From the NCBI RefSeq assembly GCF_963676685.1, contig NC_092354.1:22786193-22850192 (forward strand): a stretch of DNA of 64,000 nt. Reading direction: 5' to 3'. The stretch comes from Mytilus edulis. Its lineage: Eukaryota; Mollusca; Bivalvia; Mytilida; Mytilidae. Shown here in pieces: positions 35,180 to 47,845 of this stretch. Position numbers and translations under genes: made by a program. Under the pieces are notes generated by a model, which was given only the letters and a program-made list of their open reading frames with translations, ran no database searches and had not been told where the DNA came from. Within the stretch, counting starts at the first letter, position 1; each line of letters begins with the position of its first letter.

Positions 35180-35400
35180 ATACCTCGTGATGAGTCACTC
35201 AAGTCGAGTGCACGAGGAAGACGAACAACCTCTGTTTTAACTGCTTTCAAAGATTATGAATCGGTTGATAACAGTGATCTATTGGAAGCCTAAGAGATCC
35301 AAAGTTGAAGATCTACAGTTTCAGAAGACGACATTAATCGTATTTTGATAGAAATTGCACTTAAAGACCCCAGGAAGTGAACCAGCCAGTTGAACTTACA
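35180..35400 (+). other. Coding-like fragment inside the degraded element
   Basis: One frame reads SLKSSARGRRTTSVLTAFKD then YESVDNSDLL before a stop, with IALKDPRK further on. The RGRR..SV phrase recalls an AT-hook-like start of a mobile-element protein. No firm family. Confidence 0.25.
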
Positions 35401-35599
35401 ACACAACCTTTATAAAAAGGTACATTTATATAAGATCAAACTTTTAAAGAGGGACGAAAGATACATTTCATTAAGTTGTTCTAAAGTGCAGTAAATGTGT
35501 TAAAGCTCGACATAGGCATTAGCGTACTTCATAAAATGTTTATATCTTGGTAAATTAGAAGGAGCAATAGGCTAACTATATTTAGTGATTGGAAATATA

Positions 35600-35860
35600 T
35601 TATGATTTATATGCCGGTTGCGCAGGTTTTAGTTGACCTTGACCTCATTTTACGGTTCATTACTCAGTGTTTCGAATTTATGTTTGGTCTGTTTATCTTT
35701 ATATAAGCAAAAAATCACCTATATTTGTTGTATGGAAGGATTGTTAGCTGTACATGTCTGCCTGGCGTGGTTTATCTGACCTTGACTTCATTTTCATTGT
35801 TCATTGGTCAATGTTTAGTTTTCTTGGTTAATGATTAGTTTATGAACCAGTTGAAATAAA
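35600..35860 (-). repeat. Dispersed repeat family E, inverted, two units
   Basis: Reverse complement of the iterated family at 60,660-61,150 (GAGGTCAAGGTCAGATAAACC and CAGACATGTACAGCT on the other strand). Two diverged units of roughly 125 bases. Confidence 0.65.
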
Positions 35861-36639
35861 GCTTTAAATTTACAATGTAGGACTATCAACATAATATTAA
35901 TGATAATTAAAGAATACGACACATTTCAGCGTGTGCACTCTTTTTTATTTTTTATTTTTTTTGGGTGGGGTGCATTCATGTTGTTATGACACATCTCCTT
36001 CCAATTGTTGATTTATGCAATCATGTTGATGTTAATACTTTATGACAATTTATATGTTCAGCACCATCTGCATATGTGACAAAAGGCTATGAAAGGAAAA
36101 TAAAAACAACTAAAAAACCAAAACCAAGTGGTTCTCCAAAGAAAAAAAGCAATCAAAATACAGGAAAATGCGGCTGTTGAAAAGAAACTAGCAAAGACTA
36201 ACGAGTTAAAAAATAATGCTATGATTGAGCATGCCAAGAAGATGCAATTTGCTTCGGTTATTATTATACAAACAATATATGTTCTATAATAAATTAAAAA
36301 ATAAGAGATGTCATATAATTTGACAAAGGACATTTTTTAGCGCATTAATAGGACATTTTAGTGAAAAATATCTAGTCTTTTTAGTCTTTTTTTAATAAAG
36401 TTAGCGTGCGAAAACTAAAAGTTTTCGGACGCCACAGACGACGACGCAAACGTCATACCATTATACGTCGAAAAAATTCCAAAAAGTTGTGCCAAATACG
36501 GCTACGGTAATCTACTCCTCGGGTAAGAAAATCCTTAGTTTTTCGAAAAATTCAAAGTTTTGTAAACAGAAAATTTATAAAAATGACCATAAGAAAGTCT
36601 TATCCACAGTGGAATACTATAAATTAACAAATTTGTTGT

Positions 36640-37310
36640 TGAGGAGATAACTGTATCTACAGAATTATTTGATTGCAGAGTTTTATCAACTTCAGTGCCT
36701 AGATCTTTGACATTATCAAATAATACGTGTACTGGAAGTTCTCCTGATGGCTCTCCAACGTTGTTATACAGGGTGATTGACTTCAGTATTTTGATGGGAC
36801 ATTTTTCAAAAGATCAGTCTCCAGGAAAATGAGCAATCCAATGCTTCACCATACTAGAATGTTAGTTTCATGAGTGTATCAAAGCTTTTTCCATCTCCGA
36901 CTAAAACTATATGTTTTGTTAATGTCTTAACTTGAAATCTGTTGTATAATATATTGATCACCTTCAATACGGCGTCCCTGTCTTCTGAATGTTCATCTAA
37001 TACTGCAACAAAATTAGTTTTTGATTTCTCATTTGTATCTGGTAGAGAAAAGAAGTATTTAATGCCTTTAATATTTAAATTTGCATCAGTCAAATCTGTA
37101 AACTGCTGACTACGAATATAGTTTAACATGTTTTTAGAAAAGAAATTCCATTTTGAATTTTCAGATTCTCAATTTCTAAATTGATTCATTTGAGATGTTT
37201 GATGTCTTTTTTAACTTTTGAAGGAGCTCCAATATTGTTGACTGGTTCATAAAAGGATTTTATCATCTGTTTAGGAATTTTCCTTCTGTCCTTCGTAGTC
37301 TGCGACGTGA
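36640..37310 (-). pseudogene. Transposase-like relic with GDGK ... FPGDW blocks
   Basis: Reading leftward: KDRRKIPKQMIKSF and NNIGAPSKVKKDIKHL, then after stops a 91-codon frame (37129-36854) with FVAVLDEHSEDRDAVLKVIN and KHIVLVGDGKSFDTLMKL, then in another frame WIAHFPGDW at about 36,820. I remember uncharacterised repetitive proteins of cnidarians and bivalves with the same series (D..., hhhGDxKTxxxL, ...PFPGDWH). In them these acidic blocks probably form an RNase-H-like site. Both the family and catalysis are inference. The gene is interrupted by several stops and shifts. Confidence 0.4.
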
Positions 37311-40300
37311 AGTGGTAGCCCTGCCTAGTTCAAATAAGCTCGGACTAGTTAACATACATTGCCGATAGTCCGACCGGTCTAGTGCATATCTATGTGCACT
37401 TTTTTAAACGTTACCGTAAGCTTATGCAGACAGTTGTGTCAACGGCGATCAGACCACATCTTCTTATTTTATCATTATCTCTTAAGTTAATGTATGAGTG
37501 ATTCAGTGACAAGTAGTCTGATCAAGTTTCATGTTATTTGCAGAATTAGCAAAAAAAGGACAATAATATTTCTTATAAAGTGATCTTATAAAATAGTACA
37601 TTGTATGACTGTTAAGCCAGTCTAAAAGTAACTGATTTTTCTCTGTTTTCTCTGTAAATTTGACATTTTTTTTGATAATTGTAATTGATGTTACCTTAAA
37701 TCGGTCATTTGACCAAGACAGTTTTCTAAAATGTATTGATAATTGTATTTGATGTTACCTTATAATCATTGTACATAATGTAACAGCAAACCTGTTTTTG
37801 GTATTTTGATCATTTTCATGCATTTTACTGTAAATTTGACATTTTTGGGGATAATTGTATTTGATGTTACCTTAAATCGGTCATATGATCTAGATGATTT
37901 CTAAGATGTTTTGAAAAGTGTATTTGAAGTCAACTTGAACCAACGAAACCATCATAAAATTGAAATATTTTTTAGTAATTGTATAATAATTATACATAAT
38001 AAAACAGCAAACCTGTTTTGATACATTGATCATTTTCATGCATTTTACTGAAAATTTGACATTTTTTGGATAATTGTATTTGATGTTATCTTAAATCGGT
38101 CATATGGTCTAGATATTTTGTAAGAATTATTGTCAATTATATTTGAAGTCAACTTGAACCATCGAAACCTTTAATTATAAAATTGTAATATTTTTCAGTA
38201 ATTGTATAATAATTGTACATAATGCAACAGTAAACCTTTAATTTGGTATAATGATTATTTTCATGCATTTAACTGTAAATTTGACATTTTTTTATAATTG
38301 TATTTGATGAAACCTTCATCGGTCAATTAATCAAGATAATTGTATAATATGTAATGACATTTGATGTTACCTAAAATTGGTCATTTTATCAAGACAAATT
38401 TATATGTATTGATAATTGTATTTGATGTTATCTTAAATGGGTCATTTGATCAAAACAAATTTATTATATGTATTGATAACTGTATTTGATGTTACCTTTA
38501 ATCGGTCAAATGATCAAAATGTTGTCTATGATGTATTGACAATTGAATTTGAAGTCAACTAGAACCAACGAAACCTTTATTATAAAAATGTAATATTTTT
38601 CAGTAATTGTATAATTATTGTACATAATGTAACAGTAAACCTTTTTTCTGGAATATTGATCATTTTCATGCATTTTACTGTAAATTTGACATTTTTGGGG
38701 ATAATTGTATTTGATGTTACCTTAAATCGGTCATATGATCTAGATGATTTCTAAGATGTATTGAAAATTGTATTTGAAGTCAACTTGAACCAACGAAACC
38801 TTCATCATAAAATTGAAATATTTTTTAGTATAAAATAATTTATAAATGTGAAACTGCACTGACAGCGTCTGCTCGAGATTTTTGAGATCGGCTTTTTATA
38901 TCGTCTGTGTATCTTTGTGAACATTAACTTATGGGTACCATTTGATATATAAGGTTAGATCAAATTATTAGACATGTTGTACAAAGAGAACTGCCAGGAT
39001 GTCATCTGCTGTTTACACTTTCACAAATGGCAAATGAAAAGAAGAGAAAGCCAAATTGGACGCAAAGTGAGCTGAATGCTCTAACTGATTGTATTGCTAC
39101 CAATGTAAGATTGATTAAAGGGAAGTTAAGCATGACTGTTTCTAATGATGCGAAAAACAAATGCTATGCAGAGATAACTGATAGGTACATGTACATTTAC
39201 AATTCAACTATTTACTGCAATGATTTCAGATCCCATATAAATCATTTGTCATATTCATTACACACAAATAAAAGAAACAGTGATTTCAAGAATACTCGCA
39301 TATAAATTAAACCTGCCAAAGCTTACTTTCTGTGTCTTTTTTTTTTTTATCGTATCTACAACTGTACATGTATGTAATTATTATAGTCGTTTAAACAGCT
39401 AACCAGAGCTCTCGTTTTGTCTGTTATTATGTATATATATGCCGACTCGAAATAAAATTTACTTTCTTACTTATCACCCCAGTGATATTGTTTACCTTGG
39501 AGAAGAATCTGGATTTAATTTTTTTTTTAATTAACAGTCAGAAATGATCATGTTTAAAATATCAGATAGTACACGAAACATGCTTTTTCATCATTTTAAA
39601 CAACATCTTCTAATTGATTTCCAGTGTTAACTCTGTAAACCCTTCGGCAATAAAACGAGATGTGGCTGACATTAAAAAAAATGGCAGGACATTCAAAGCC
39701 TGGCAAAGAAGAAGGAGGATGCTAAGACTCCAGGTAGTCAACAAAACAGGAGGCGGACCACTACCAGAGGATACGTTAAAATCATGGAAAAAATGTGAGT
39801 AAACACATATATATAAGAAGATTAGGTATGATTGCCCATGAGACTAATCTAATTATTGTTTACCATTGTCTTTCTGTCAGTCCGTCATCAATTTTTCGGA
39901 CAATACCTCAAAAACACTTTCACAATTTGCAAGTTACTTATAGTATGCCTAAATTTATTTCCTTGAAACTTTACATTATTGTGGGTATGATGTAGGAAGC
40001 TCACTTTTGATTTATTTGTTGTTTCAGAGTTATAGGAATTTAACAATTCAAATTGAAGGCAATATTTTATGCAAATTTTACTTATAAGAAACAATTTCTA
40101 TATCATGTATATGATTGTCCAATACTGGTGTATCAGTGCAACTGTTTATTTTGTATGTCTTGATGATGAATGTTACATGACAGTGATTTTTGTACCTTAT
40201 TGACCAATCATATGAGCTTACTCCATAATAAATACATGTACATGTATGCAAATTGTATAAGAATCATCTAACTATAACTTTTACAATTTAATTATTGAAT

Positions 40301-40603
40301 TAGATTATAGGAACCTTCACAAAAACAATGGTTGAAGGAATTGAGGGTGGTTTCGACACCTCAGACACTTCTGTTGAAATAAGTTGTGGTAGTGGTGCAG
40401 TTGGAGGACAACCAAAATCAAATGGTTTGTTATTACTATAGAATTAACACATTTTAGAGGTTATTGAGGCGATTAAATCAAAAACAATCATTAATACATA
40501 TGTAGGTTAATTTGTGATAGGTGAATGTCATCAATGGGAAAACACTAATACATGTACATGTAAACCAGCCTTTACACAACTCTTTATGTCTGCATGTAAT
40601 CCT

Positions 40604-41668
40604 GGGGCGCATTTCTTTTACGTGAATCCGAAACATGTTTCCAAGACCATTTTTATGTTTCACCGTTTCTTTTAAGTGAAACAAAAACATGATACCGAAA
40701 CATGCGAAACATAAGTCATTATTATTAACATCATCACTATGAACAACGAACAGGACATCTCATACATTGTCATATCTCAAAAAAACTTTCTAGTTTACAA
40801 TGTATCTTATATTATTTCACCGTGTATTATCGGTGCAGCGGATATAGGTACTAACCAAGTGGGGGTGATCAATTTTTACCTGACACGTTAAGAAAATCTT
40901 TGTTTAGTTTTATCTACATTACTCTTGTCTGTCCTTCTGTCTTTCTTTCTGTCACACTTTGATTTGTAGATGTGCAATAATATAATCATGATAATATTTC
41001 AAAATTTCCATGGCAAGGACAGCAACAAAATGAAAATTATTTATGAGTTTTATTGGGTCATTTCAGATGATCATGGCTAATTAGAGAGCGTTCATGGTCC
41101 AATAGCAACATTAATACCAGCAAGATACCACCAGTTTATTGATGGTCAAACACTAAAATCCTATGTGGCCTCCAACGAAAGAGATGCCCAAATATTTAAA
41201 CAGAAAGTTGGACCTGCTGATATACCAGTAATAACCAAAAAACCCAGCAACAAAGTTTATTCACAAATAACTGATAACCTTACAGATTCAGGAAAAGATG
41301 CTATCAATGATATCAATCCAAATTTGTTTAATTTGTTGATAGATTGGTGTCCCAATTTTGAGAGCTTTGTTTGTTCAAAACCTGTTCCAGGTAAATTACA
41401 TAAAATGTAATAAATGTTGTTTTTTCTATGCAAGGTTCAGGTTAGAGATATGGATAGGATAACAGGGAAGGTTAGGGTTAAAGGTTGGTTAAGGGTAAGA
41501 GTAAGAGGTTGTGTTAGGACTAGGGTAGGGGGCTACAGTTAAAGATTAGAGGTAAAACATGTTTTGGTTTTATAAAACATTTTGTTTTGATATTACCTTA
41601 AATCATGTTTCTGATTTCAAAACATTATACTGAAACATGTTACAGATTTAGGTTAAAGAAATGCACCC
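40604..41668. repeat. Inverted repeat pair bracketing an exon
   Basis: GCGCATTTCTTTTACGTGAA then TCCGAAACATGTTTC near 40,606 is matched, inverted, near 41,625-41,668 (complement GTGCATTTCTTTAACCTAAA then TCTGTAACATGTTTC). GGG precedes each end. The pair looks like the ends of a MITE, yet it encloses exon 4 of the Myb-like gene. AAACATG words recur next to both ends. Confidence 0.5.
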
Positions 41669-42969
41669 AGTGTAAGATATTTCAGTATGTTTGATATAGT
41701 TATATATTTTGAAGGTTTTTTATAGGCAAGAATGATAGGTATCTAGGTATAATACTGCAGTGTAAGGAAATCAACTTGTCTGTTCATTTTTTCGAAAGTG
41801 CAACTTCTTTTTAACCAGTGAATAGATTTAAACTTCATACAGATAGACAAAAAGCTGTGGTATGATTGCCAATCAGACAACTCTCCACATATAGCCCACT
41901 ATATGAATATATATATGAAATTTGCATTGATAATTAGACTTATATTATATCAACATGACTAATGTATTATGTCCTAAGATTGAAGATGTCAAGCGTGAAA
42001 AAATAACACATATTTTTACACATTTGTACCGCTAATTTTCAGTTTTCCACATTTTCACCTGTCATGCTTGCCAAAGACATTAATTTGATATCATATTTGT
42101 TACATAATTAGAAAAGATGGAGGAAAAAAACAAAGGGACAGTCAAACTCATCAATCGAAAATAAACTGACAACACCATATAACCTGACCAGTTAAAGATC
42201 AAGGACTAGATTTATTTCCATTTTATTCATGACAGCCACTTTTTAAATCACGGTTACTTGATTTAGAAGTAGTAATAGCTTCAACTTTCCATCCTGTCAA
42301 CTGTTAATAGACAGTCTCATTGTGCCAATCATACCACATCTTCTTCTTTATAGGTCTACAAATCTAAATAGTTTAACCCCTTCTATTTCATTTAGGTTAT
42401 AAGACTAAGCTACCAAAAATTGGCGAAAATATTTTTGGAGTAAATGAATCTATTATACAAAATTTTAATTTTTTCAAAAATGTTCTTTATTCATATTCAG
42501 ACTCAATTTCAGAGAATGCTTTTTTTCTATGTGTAGTTCAACAAGACAACCTGATACAATCAGTGGATGAAATGCCAGTAGATAGAAATCCAACAGATGA
42601 TTTAAATGAAGGTATTTTTGTTAAGGGTCATTTTGATATAAAGACCACCACAATTCTCATTTTTTCATGGCGTTTGGTGATTTCTTTAGACAATACAGCA
42701 TTTTTTCACACTTTTTTCTGTATTGGCCTTTTTTTGTTTCAAATCTTTAAGCTATTCTGAAACATTGCACAGTCTATTATAGTTATTAGACTATATCAGT
42801 GTCTTAGTCTATACGACTGTCCTGTGGGCAGTCCATATATCATGATAATGACCAGTTTTCGAATAACTTTAACCCCGCCACATAATTTATGTATGAGCCT
42901 GTCCCAAGTCAGGAGCCTGTAATTCAGTGGTTGTCGTTTCTTCATGTGTTACATATTTGTTTTTCATTC

Positions 42970-43190
42970 ATTTTTTTACATAAATAAGGCCGTTAGTTTT
43001 CTCGTTTGAATAGTTTTACATTGTTTTATCAGAGCTTTTTAAAGGTTACTATGCGGTATGGGCTTTGCTCATTGTTGAAGGCTGTAAGGTGACCTATAAT
43101 TGTTAATGTTTGTGTCATTTTGGTCTTTTGTGGAAAGTTGTCTCATTGGCAATCATACCACAACTTCTTTTTTTATATATTATGTAAGTA
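42970..43190 (-). repeat. Dispersed repeat family B, inverted copy
   Basis: Blocks GGGCTTTGCTCATTGTTGAA, TGACCTATAATTGTTAATGT and GTTGTCTCATTGGCAATCAT link it to 16,720-16,960 and 53,280-53,430. It lies in an intron of the Myb-like gene. Confidence 0.7.
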
Positions 43191-44194
43191 TGTCACAAAT
43201 GAAGATGCAATCATTGAATATTTTTAGTTGCTCACTTATCAAATTTGATATATGTATTTAAGAGACAACAACTACCAGAACCATGTTATAAAAAAATAGT
43301 TAATTTAATTTATAAAATAAATGCAACAGAATTCCACCAAAAAAGGAGGGAAATCAGCAAACTGCTTCATATTTTAAAATAATAATTCAATACTTATACT
43401 TATATGATGGTTAATTTGTCTTAATTTTTTATATTAACAGATGTTGGTTCACAGGCACAAACCAGTAGCAGTAGTGCTAATTCATCTTTTGCATCAAATG
43501 GGAAGAAAAGAGGTAATCATATTGTGCTTTTGCCATAAAAATAGATAAAATCATCAATAATTCTGAGAGTATTTCTTGTGCAATACAGTATCCCCTATTG
43601 GCTGTCAAAAGTAAACATGTTTTGCAATCTTAATATATTAAGAGCCATTAATATCACAAATTTAACTTTATCAACATGCAACTCAAATTTGATCTGTTGC
43701 TGGTAATTATATAACATACATGGCACCCAAAACAAAACTTTGAATAAAGCATTTAAAAATCTGTAAAATTTTAGTGTTAATCAATACAACTTTGTTGGCA
43801 GAAATGAAAGTTTGTCGTTTACAAAACAAAAAAATTATAAAATGTAACAAAAATGTTTTAACTTTAAGTATTTTTCTTTTCACTATTAATGTTTTAACTA
43901 TATATTTATATATTTTATAGCTGCCATCAGTAATGAAAATGCTTCCTCTGAGAGGTATTTCATACTTAAAGCAAGTAAACTCCAAAAAGTAGAGGAGATG
44001 CTAGAAATGCAGAGAAGGTCTACTGTGGCCCTGGAAGCCATTAGAGCGTCACAGCACAGAGAACAGCAGTGCGGGATAGATCTGCAGTGTTTGTCTCCAG
44101 TCATTAAATTTTCTGAAAGTTATTTTGATTTTTTTTTTGGTATTTTGAAAAATTAATCACTGTATAATCAGTGTCATCCAAAATTTTTTTGGAC

Positions 44195-46101
44195 TCAAAA
44201 TCTCTGTGTTAATATAGCATTTGCCTCATTATTTGGTTGGTCATCATTTATAATGTTATGATGTCCTAACTCTTGGATATCCTCATCCTCAGGCACTGGC
44301 AGACCATCACTACATGCCTTGTTGTGTAGTCTAAAACAAGCCCCAATCAGCTTACAACACTTAGGAGGGTTGAATTGGAGTGACCCACCGGTTTTTTGTA
44401 GACATCTGTAAATAAAAAAGGTTTAATATGTTTAAATTGGATACTAAAATTGAGAATGGAAATGTTTATATTTTGAATTAATATTCCACTACTACTATTA
44501 AAAGGTTTTTTTCAATAATTATTCCATCTCCTGGTGTTGTAAGCAATAGTCAATTTGCCAATTACCAATTTGATTCTGTTATTACACACCCATTTATTAA
44601 TAATGAAATTCTGACAATTTAATAAGTCATTTTTGAAACAGAAAGTAAGATAAAAGCAAAACAGCTTTTATCAAGTATTAAAGATTACCTGAAGCGAGCT
44701 TTAAGAACACCAAATGCCCTCTCTACCGTATTCCTGGTCTTGCAATGAGATTTGTTGTAGGCTATTTCTTTCTGTGAATTGGGATTTAATAAGGGTGTCA
44801 TTAGCCATTTCTTTAATCCATATCCGGAATCCCCAAGAAGCCATCCATTCTGACCCTCCATTATTGTAGGAATATTGGAATTGGCCAGAATGAAGGCATC
44901 ATGGGTGGCTCCAGGCCACCTAACAACTGTGTTTGTAAACCTTTTAAATAAAATATAGAAGAAACACTTTATTACTAAAAAAAAATCATGATCATAGATA
45001 CTTATATTATTGCAACTTGAACATTTTCATTGGTTCCTGTTCAGGTTATGTTAATTGGCTATTTATTTTCAAATATCTATGCTAGCAGAAACCTAGTTTT
45101 TTTTTGGTTTGATGGTCCCACCCGTTTTTTAAAAGCTTCCAATACCACAAATAGAAGGTTGAGCTTATTTTGGGGGTCATTTCCTTATAGATATAGGAAG
45201 ATGCGGTGTAAGTGCCAAAGAGACAACTCTCCATCCAAATAACAATTTAAAAAAAAAGTAAACCATTATAGGTCAAAGTACGGCCTTCAACACAGAACCG
45301 TGGCTCACACCGAACAACAAGCTATAAAGGGCCCCAAAATTACTAGTGTAAAACCATTCAAACGGGAAAATCAAAGGTCTAATCTATATAAAAAAAACAA
45401 CAAAAAAAAACACCTTTTTTTAGGAATAAGGCAAAAAAGGAGCATTTTTTAAGTTTTTAGACATTGCTATTTGGGCTTTGATCAATGTTGAAGGTGAGGT
45501 ATAGACTATAGTTGTTAATTTCTGTGTCATTGGTCTCTTGTAAAGAGTTGTCTCATTGGTAATCACACCATATCTTCTTTTTTATTTTGAATAAGAATCA
45601 GTGGAAAAGGAGAATATGTCAAAGAAATTCTATGTACATGTAAATAAGTACACGCTCTTATTTTCGAAAATTCACGGATTTTATTTAGCTTTAAAATTTC
45701 TAATATCAATGTTGTTGTTATTTTGTTTAATTACTGAATAAGGAACTTATAAAAATAACTTACTTCAATTCTGCATCACAGATGGCCTGTACATTTATGG
45801 CGTGGTATTGTTTCCTGCAAACACAATTTGGCTCATCAACTCCTGACATCCCTTTGATAGGAATCAGCGTTCCATCAATGGCACCCAACACATTTGGGAA
45901 ACTGCTTATTTCAAAAAATCTCTGCTTTATCTTCCTCTGTTCTTCTTCCCCTCTTGGGAACTGGATGTTCTGGATTCTATCACACATAGCATTGCAAACA
46001 GACTGGACTATTCTTGATGCAGAGGCAATGGAGATACCATGCAAATCGGCAACTTCGGACAAAAAGTCGCCCTTTGCTAATATTCTCAATGTTGTCATGA
46101 C
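44195..46101 (-). CDS. Harbinger unit 1: HARBI1-like transposase, three exons seen
   Basis: Exons 46101-45764, 44940-44689 and 44405-44195 total 801 nt in one phase (266 residues plus stop), with acceptor/donor pairs at each junction. Landmarks: helix-turn-helix LHGISIASASRIVQSVC, first catalytic D in [22 protein letters not shown], second D in VRWPGATHDAFILANS, GDSGYGLKKWLMTP, and E in NTVERAFGVLKARFRCL. The tail is RLHNKACSDGLPVPEDED. All three DDE residues are present. The family transposes with TWA duplications. The frame enters from upstream as VMTTLRIL after a CGTAG acceptor, so a first exon is missing. A 1.56-kb element sits 180 bases upstream at 46,281 and may have displaced it. Confidence 0.82.
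45185..45385 (+). repeat. Dispersed repeat family B
   Basis: AGAGACAACTCTCCATCCAA, AACCATTATAGGTCAAAGTA and CGAACAACAAGCTATAAAGG. Same family as 61,700-61,850; a partial inverted copy follows at 45,470-45,590. It lies in an intron of the transposase gene. Confidence 0.75.
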
Positions 46102-46280
46102 CTACGAAAAAGAAAAAAAGTATATATTATATATATTACACCTAAATCAATATGTAGTACACAACCGGCAATTCCCGGTGTACGAGGATATACAATGAGT
46201 GGGTAAATAGGAAAACAATATAAATGTGTTATTCAGAATATTACTCGCAGAAATTAAGCCCTGCAACTTGTTAGATTTTT

Positions 46281-47841
46281 CCAGAGACACATATGTGTAT
46301 ATATGTAACACTCAGAAACGTGTCCTTGCCCCCAAACGTGTCCGAATCCCCCAAACGTGTCCACATTGACGTCACTGAACTGCAAAACATGTCTAGTTAA
46401 AAACATCGCCAACGCGTGTGATTGTATAAACGCCCAAAGTGTCCATTTCTCAACTAACCCCCAAACGTGTCCAATCCCAAAAACGTATCCATATCAAGTG
46501 TTATTTGGTTATTGCTATTTCATTAACGTATACTAATTTTACCATTTCATTAAAAATATAATAGATCAGGTACTTTTTTAAACCGGCCGAAAAAAACAGG
46601 TAAAAGTGGGGCTATGTCGTATGTAAAGTGTAAGCAAACATGATTAGTAACGTTAAACTCTACAGTGAACGGATGAAAGTGTCCCTTTCTCTGCACATTA
46701 AAAAATGTATGTTCTCTCTAAATATTGTGAAACACCGGCAACTGGACGATCAACAGTCTAAAGTAAATCTATACAATACAAATGTAAACAGATAAATACT
46801 TGCAACTGGACAATACGCAATCATCAGTTTAAAGACAATTTAAACAGTATAGAACAGTAAAATCATTAAAACATGCATGTTCTCTAAATATGCATGAAAT
46901 ACTTGCAACTGGAAATACGCTATCAACAGTATAAAGTTAATTTATACAGCAAATGTAAAACTATTTTGCTCTAAATATGCATGGAGTACTTGCAACTGGA
47001 TAATACGCTAGCAACAGTCTAGAAAGTGAATTTATACAGTACAAATTAAATTTACAATTACGGTAACCACTAATAACCGGCGTTGATCACATAACATTCA
47101 TATTGACCAATAAAAAGAATCTATAAAACCAATGCATGAAATATTTGGCACTGGACGTTATGTCTCTTGATCGCGTGTCTTTATTGATGCTGGAAACCTA
47201 AAAGTTATATAAAAAAAAAACGGATAACCAGTTTATGATTTGATGAGTTTCTGAAATACACACAAATTCAGATAGAGAACTATTAACAAAAGTAAGTAAA
47301 AAAAAAATCCTGCTTAACGTCCGCCAGGCAATATTCGGATAAATATAAAAAGAATCATCGGAGTTTATAAGTACAAAATAATTTACAAAGTCACTGATTA
47401 ATTCAGCTCTATAATTGTGTCCAGGTTCGCTCTCAATGAGTTTGAAATACTTGCAACTGAACAATAAGCAATTTCAGTCAAAAATTAATTAGATTTTGAA
47501 TTATGATATTCATTAAAAACCTACATTTAGTTAACTAAAGCTCATAAATGAAAACTTTGTCACCTATATGTCCCCATCATAAAATTGCCGTAAACGTGAT
47601 CAGCGATTTTATTTAGGAGATACATGTATTAACGTTAAAAGACACGAGACGTTCTGGCGTTAAATATTGGACACGTTTTGGCGAATAACAATTATCGGAC
47701 ACGTTTGGGGGTTTTGAAATCGGACACGTTTGGGGAATATTGTACATTTCGGACATGTTTAGGGAGAAAAGACACGTTTGGGGGAATCGGACACGTTTGG
47801 GGGGAAGGACACGTTTGGGAGTGTTACATATATGTCTCTGG
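46281..47841. mobile_element. 1.56-kb non-autonomous element with iterated inverted ends
   Basis: Left end: CCAGAGACA, then TATATGTAACACTC, then a run of CCCCCAAACGTGTCC-like words (about six to 46,490). The right end is the mirror image: GACACGTTTGGGGG words from 47,690 to 47,817, then GAGTGTTACATATATGTCTC then TGG at 47,841. The middle (46,735-47,060) has about four degenerate units of roughly 100 bases containing ATGCATG.A.TACTTGCAAC then TGGA.AATACGC. No open frame of note and no clear target duplication. The iterated ends could be binding sites for a transposase supplied in trans. Confidence 0.7.
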
Positions 47842-47845
47842 ACTG

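Larger units (their letters stand above)
33950..38840. mobile_element. Degraded element with iterated inverted arms
   Basis: From 33,950 to 34,650 a unit (AAGGTAACATCAAATAAAAT ... TGCACTGATGGCAGGTTTGG) is iterated. From 37,640 to 38,840 the same unit occurs in opposite orientation (TTGTATTTGATGTTACCTTA ... AATCGGTCATTTGA), about six times. The arms enclose remnants of at least one transposase-like gene (36,640-37,310, minus). Similar arms occur at 3640-5340. Long inverted arms made of tandem units are seen in some fold-back DNA transposons. No target duplication was found, so the limits are approximate. Confidence 0.55.
39027..44156 (+). pseudogene. Harbinger unit 1: Myb/SANT-like accessory gene, seven exons
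   Basis: Exons: 39027-39184 (KKRKPNWTQSELNALTDCI, first Myb-like helix), 39625-39794 (SVNSVNPSAIKRDVADIKKN ... WQRRRR, rest of the Myb/SANT fold; then KTGGGPLPEDTLKSW), about 40302-40422 (IIGTFTKTMVEGIEGGFDTS), 41067-41391, about 42538-42611, about 43440-43512, and 43920-44156 (a coiled tail with SERYFILKASKLQKVEEMLE). PIF/Harbinger elements encode such a Myb-like protein, which brings the transposase to DNA and the nucleus. Lesions: TAA in exon 4 at about 41,079-41,081, and a phase break between exons 2 and 3 that fits a one-base change in the A run at 39,787-39,793. It converges on the transposase gene, with 38 bases between the stops. Confidence 0.7.

Noticed and set aside
41440-41540. TTAGGG-like words suggesting interstitial telomere repeat
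   Set aside because: Words such as TTAGGGTTAAAGG and TTAAGGGTAAGAG are irregular and do not form a tandem TTAGGG array.
44195-46101. Host HARBI1 gene rather than a transposon copy
   Set aside because: The convergent Myb-like partner with its own decayed exons, and a second similar pair nearby, indicate mobile-element copies rather than the single conserved host gene.
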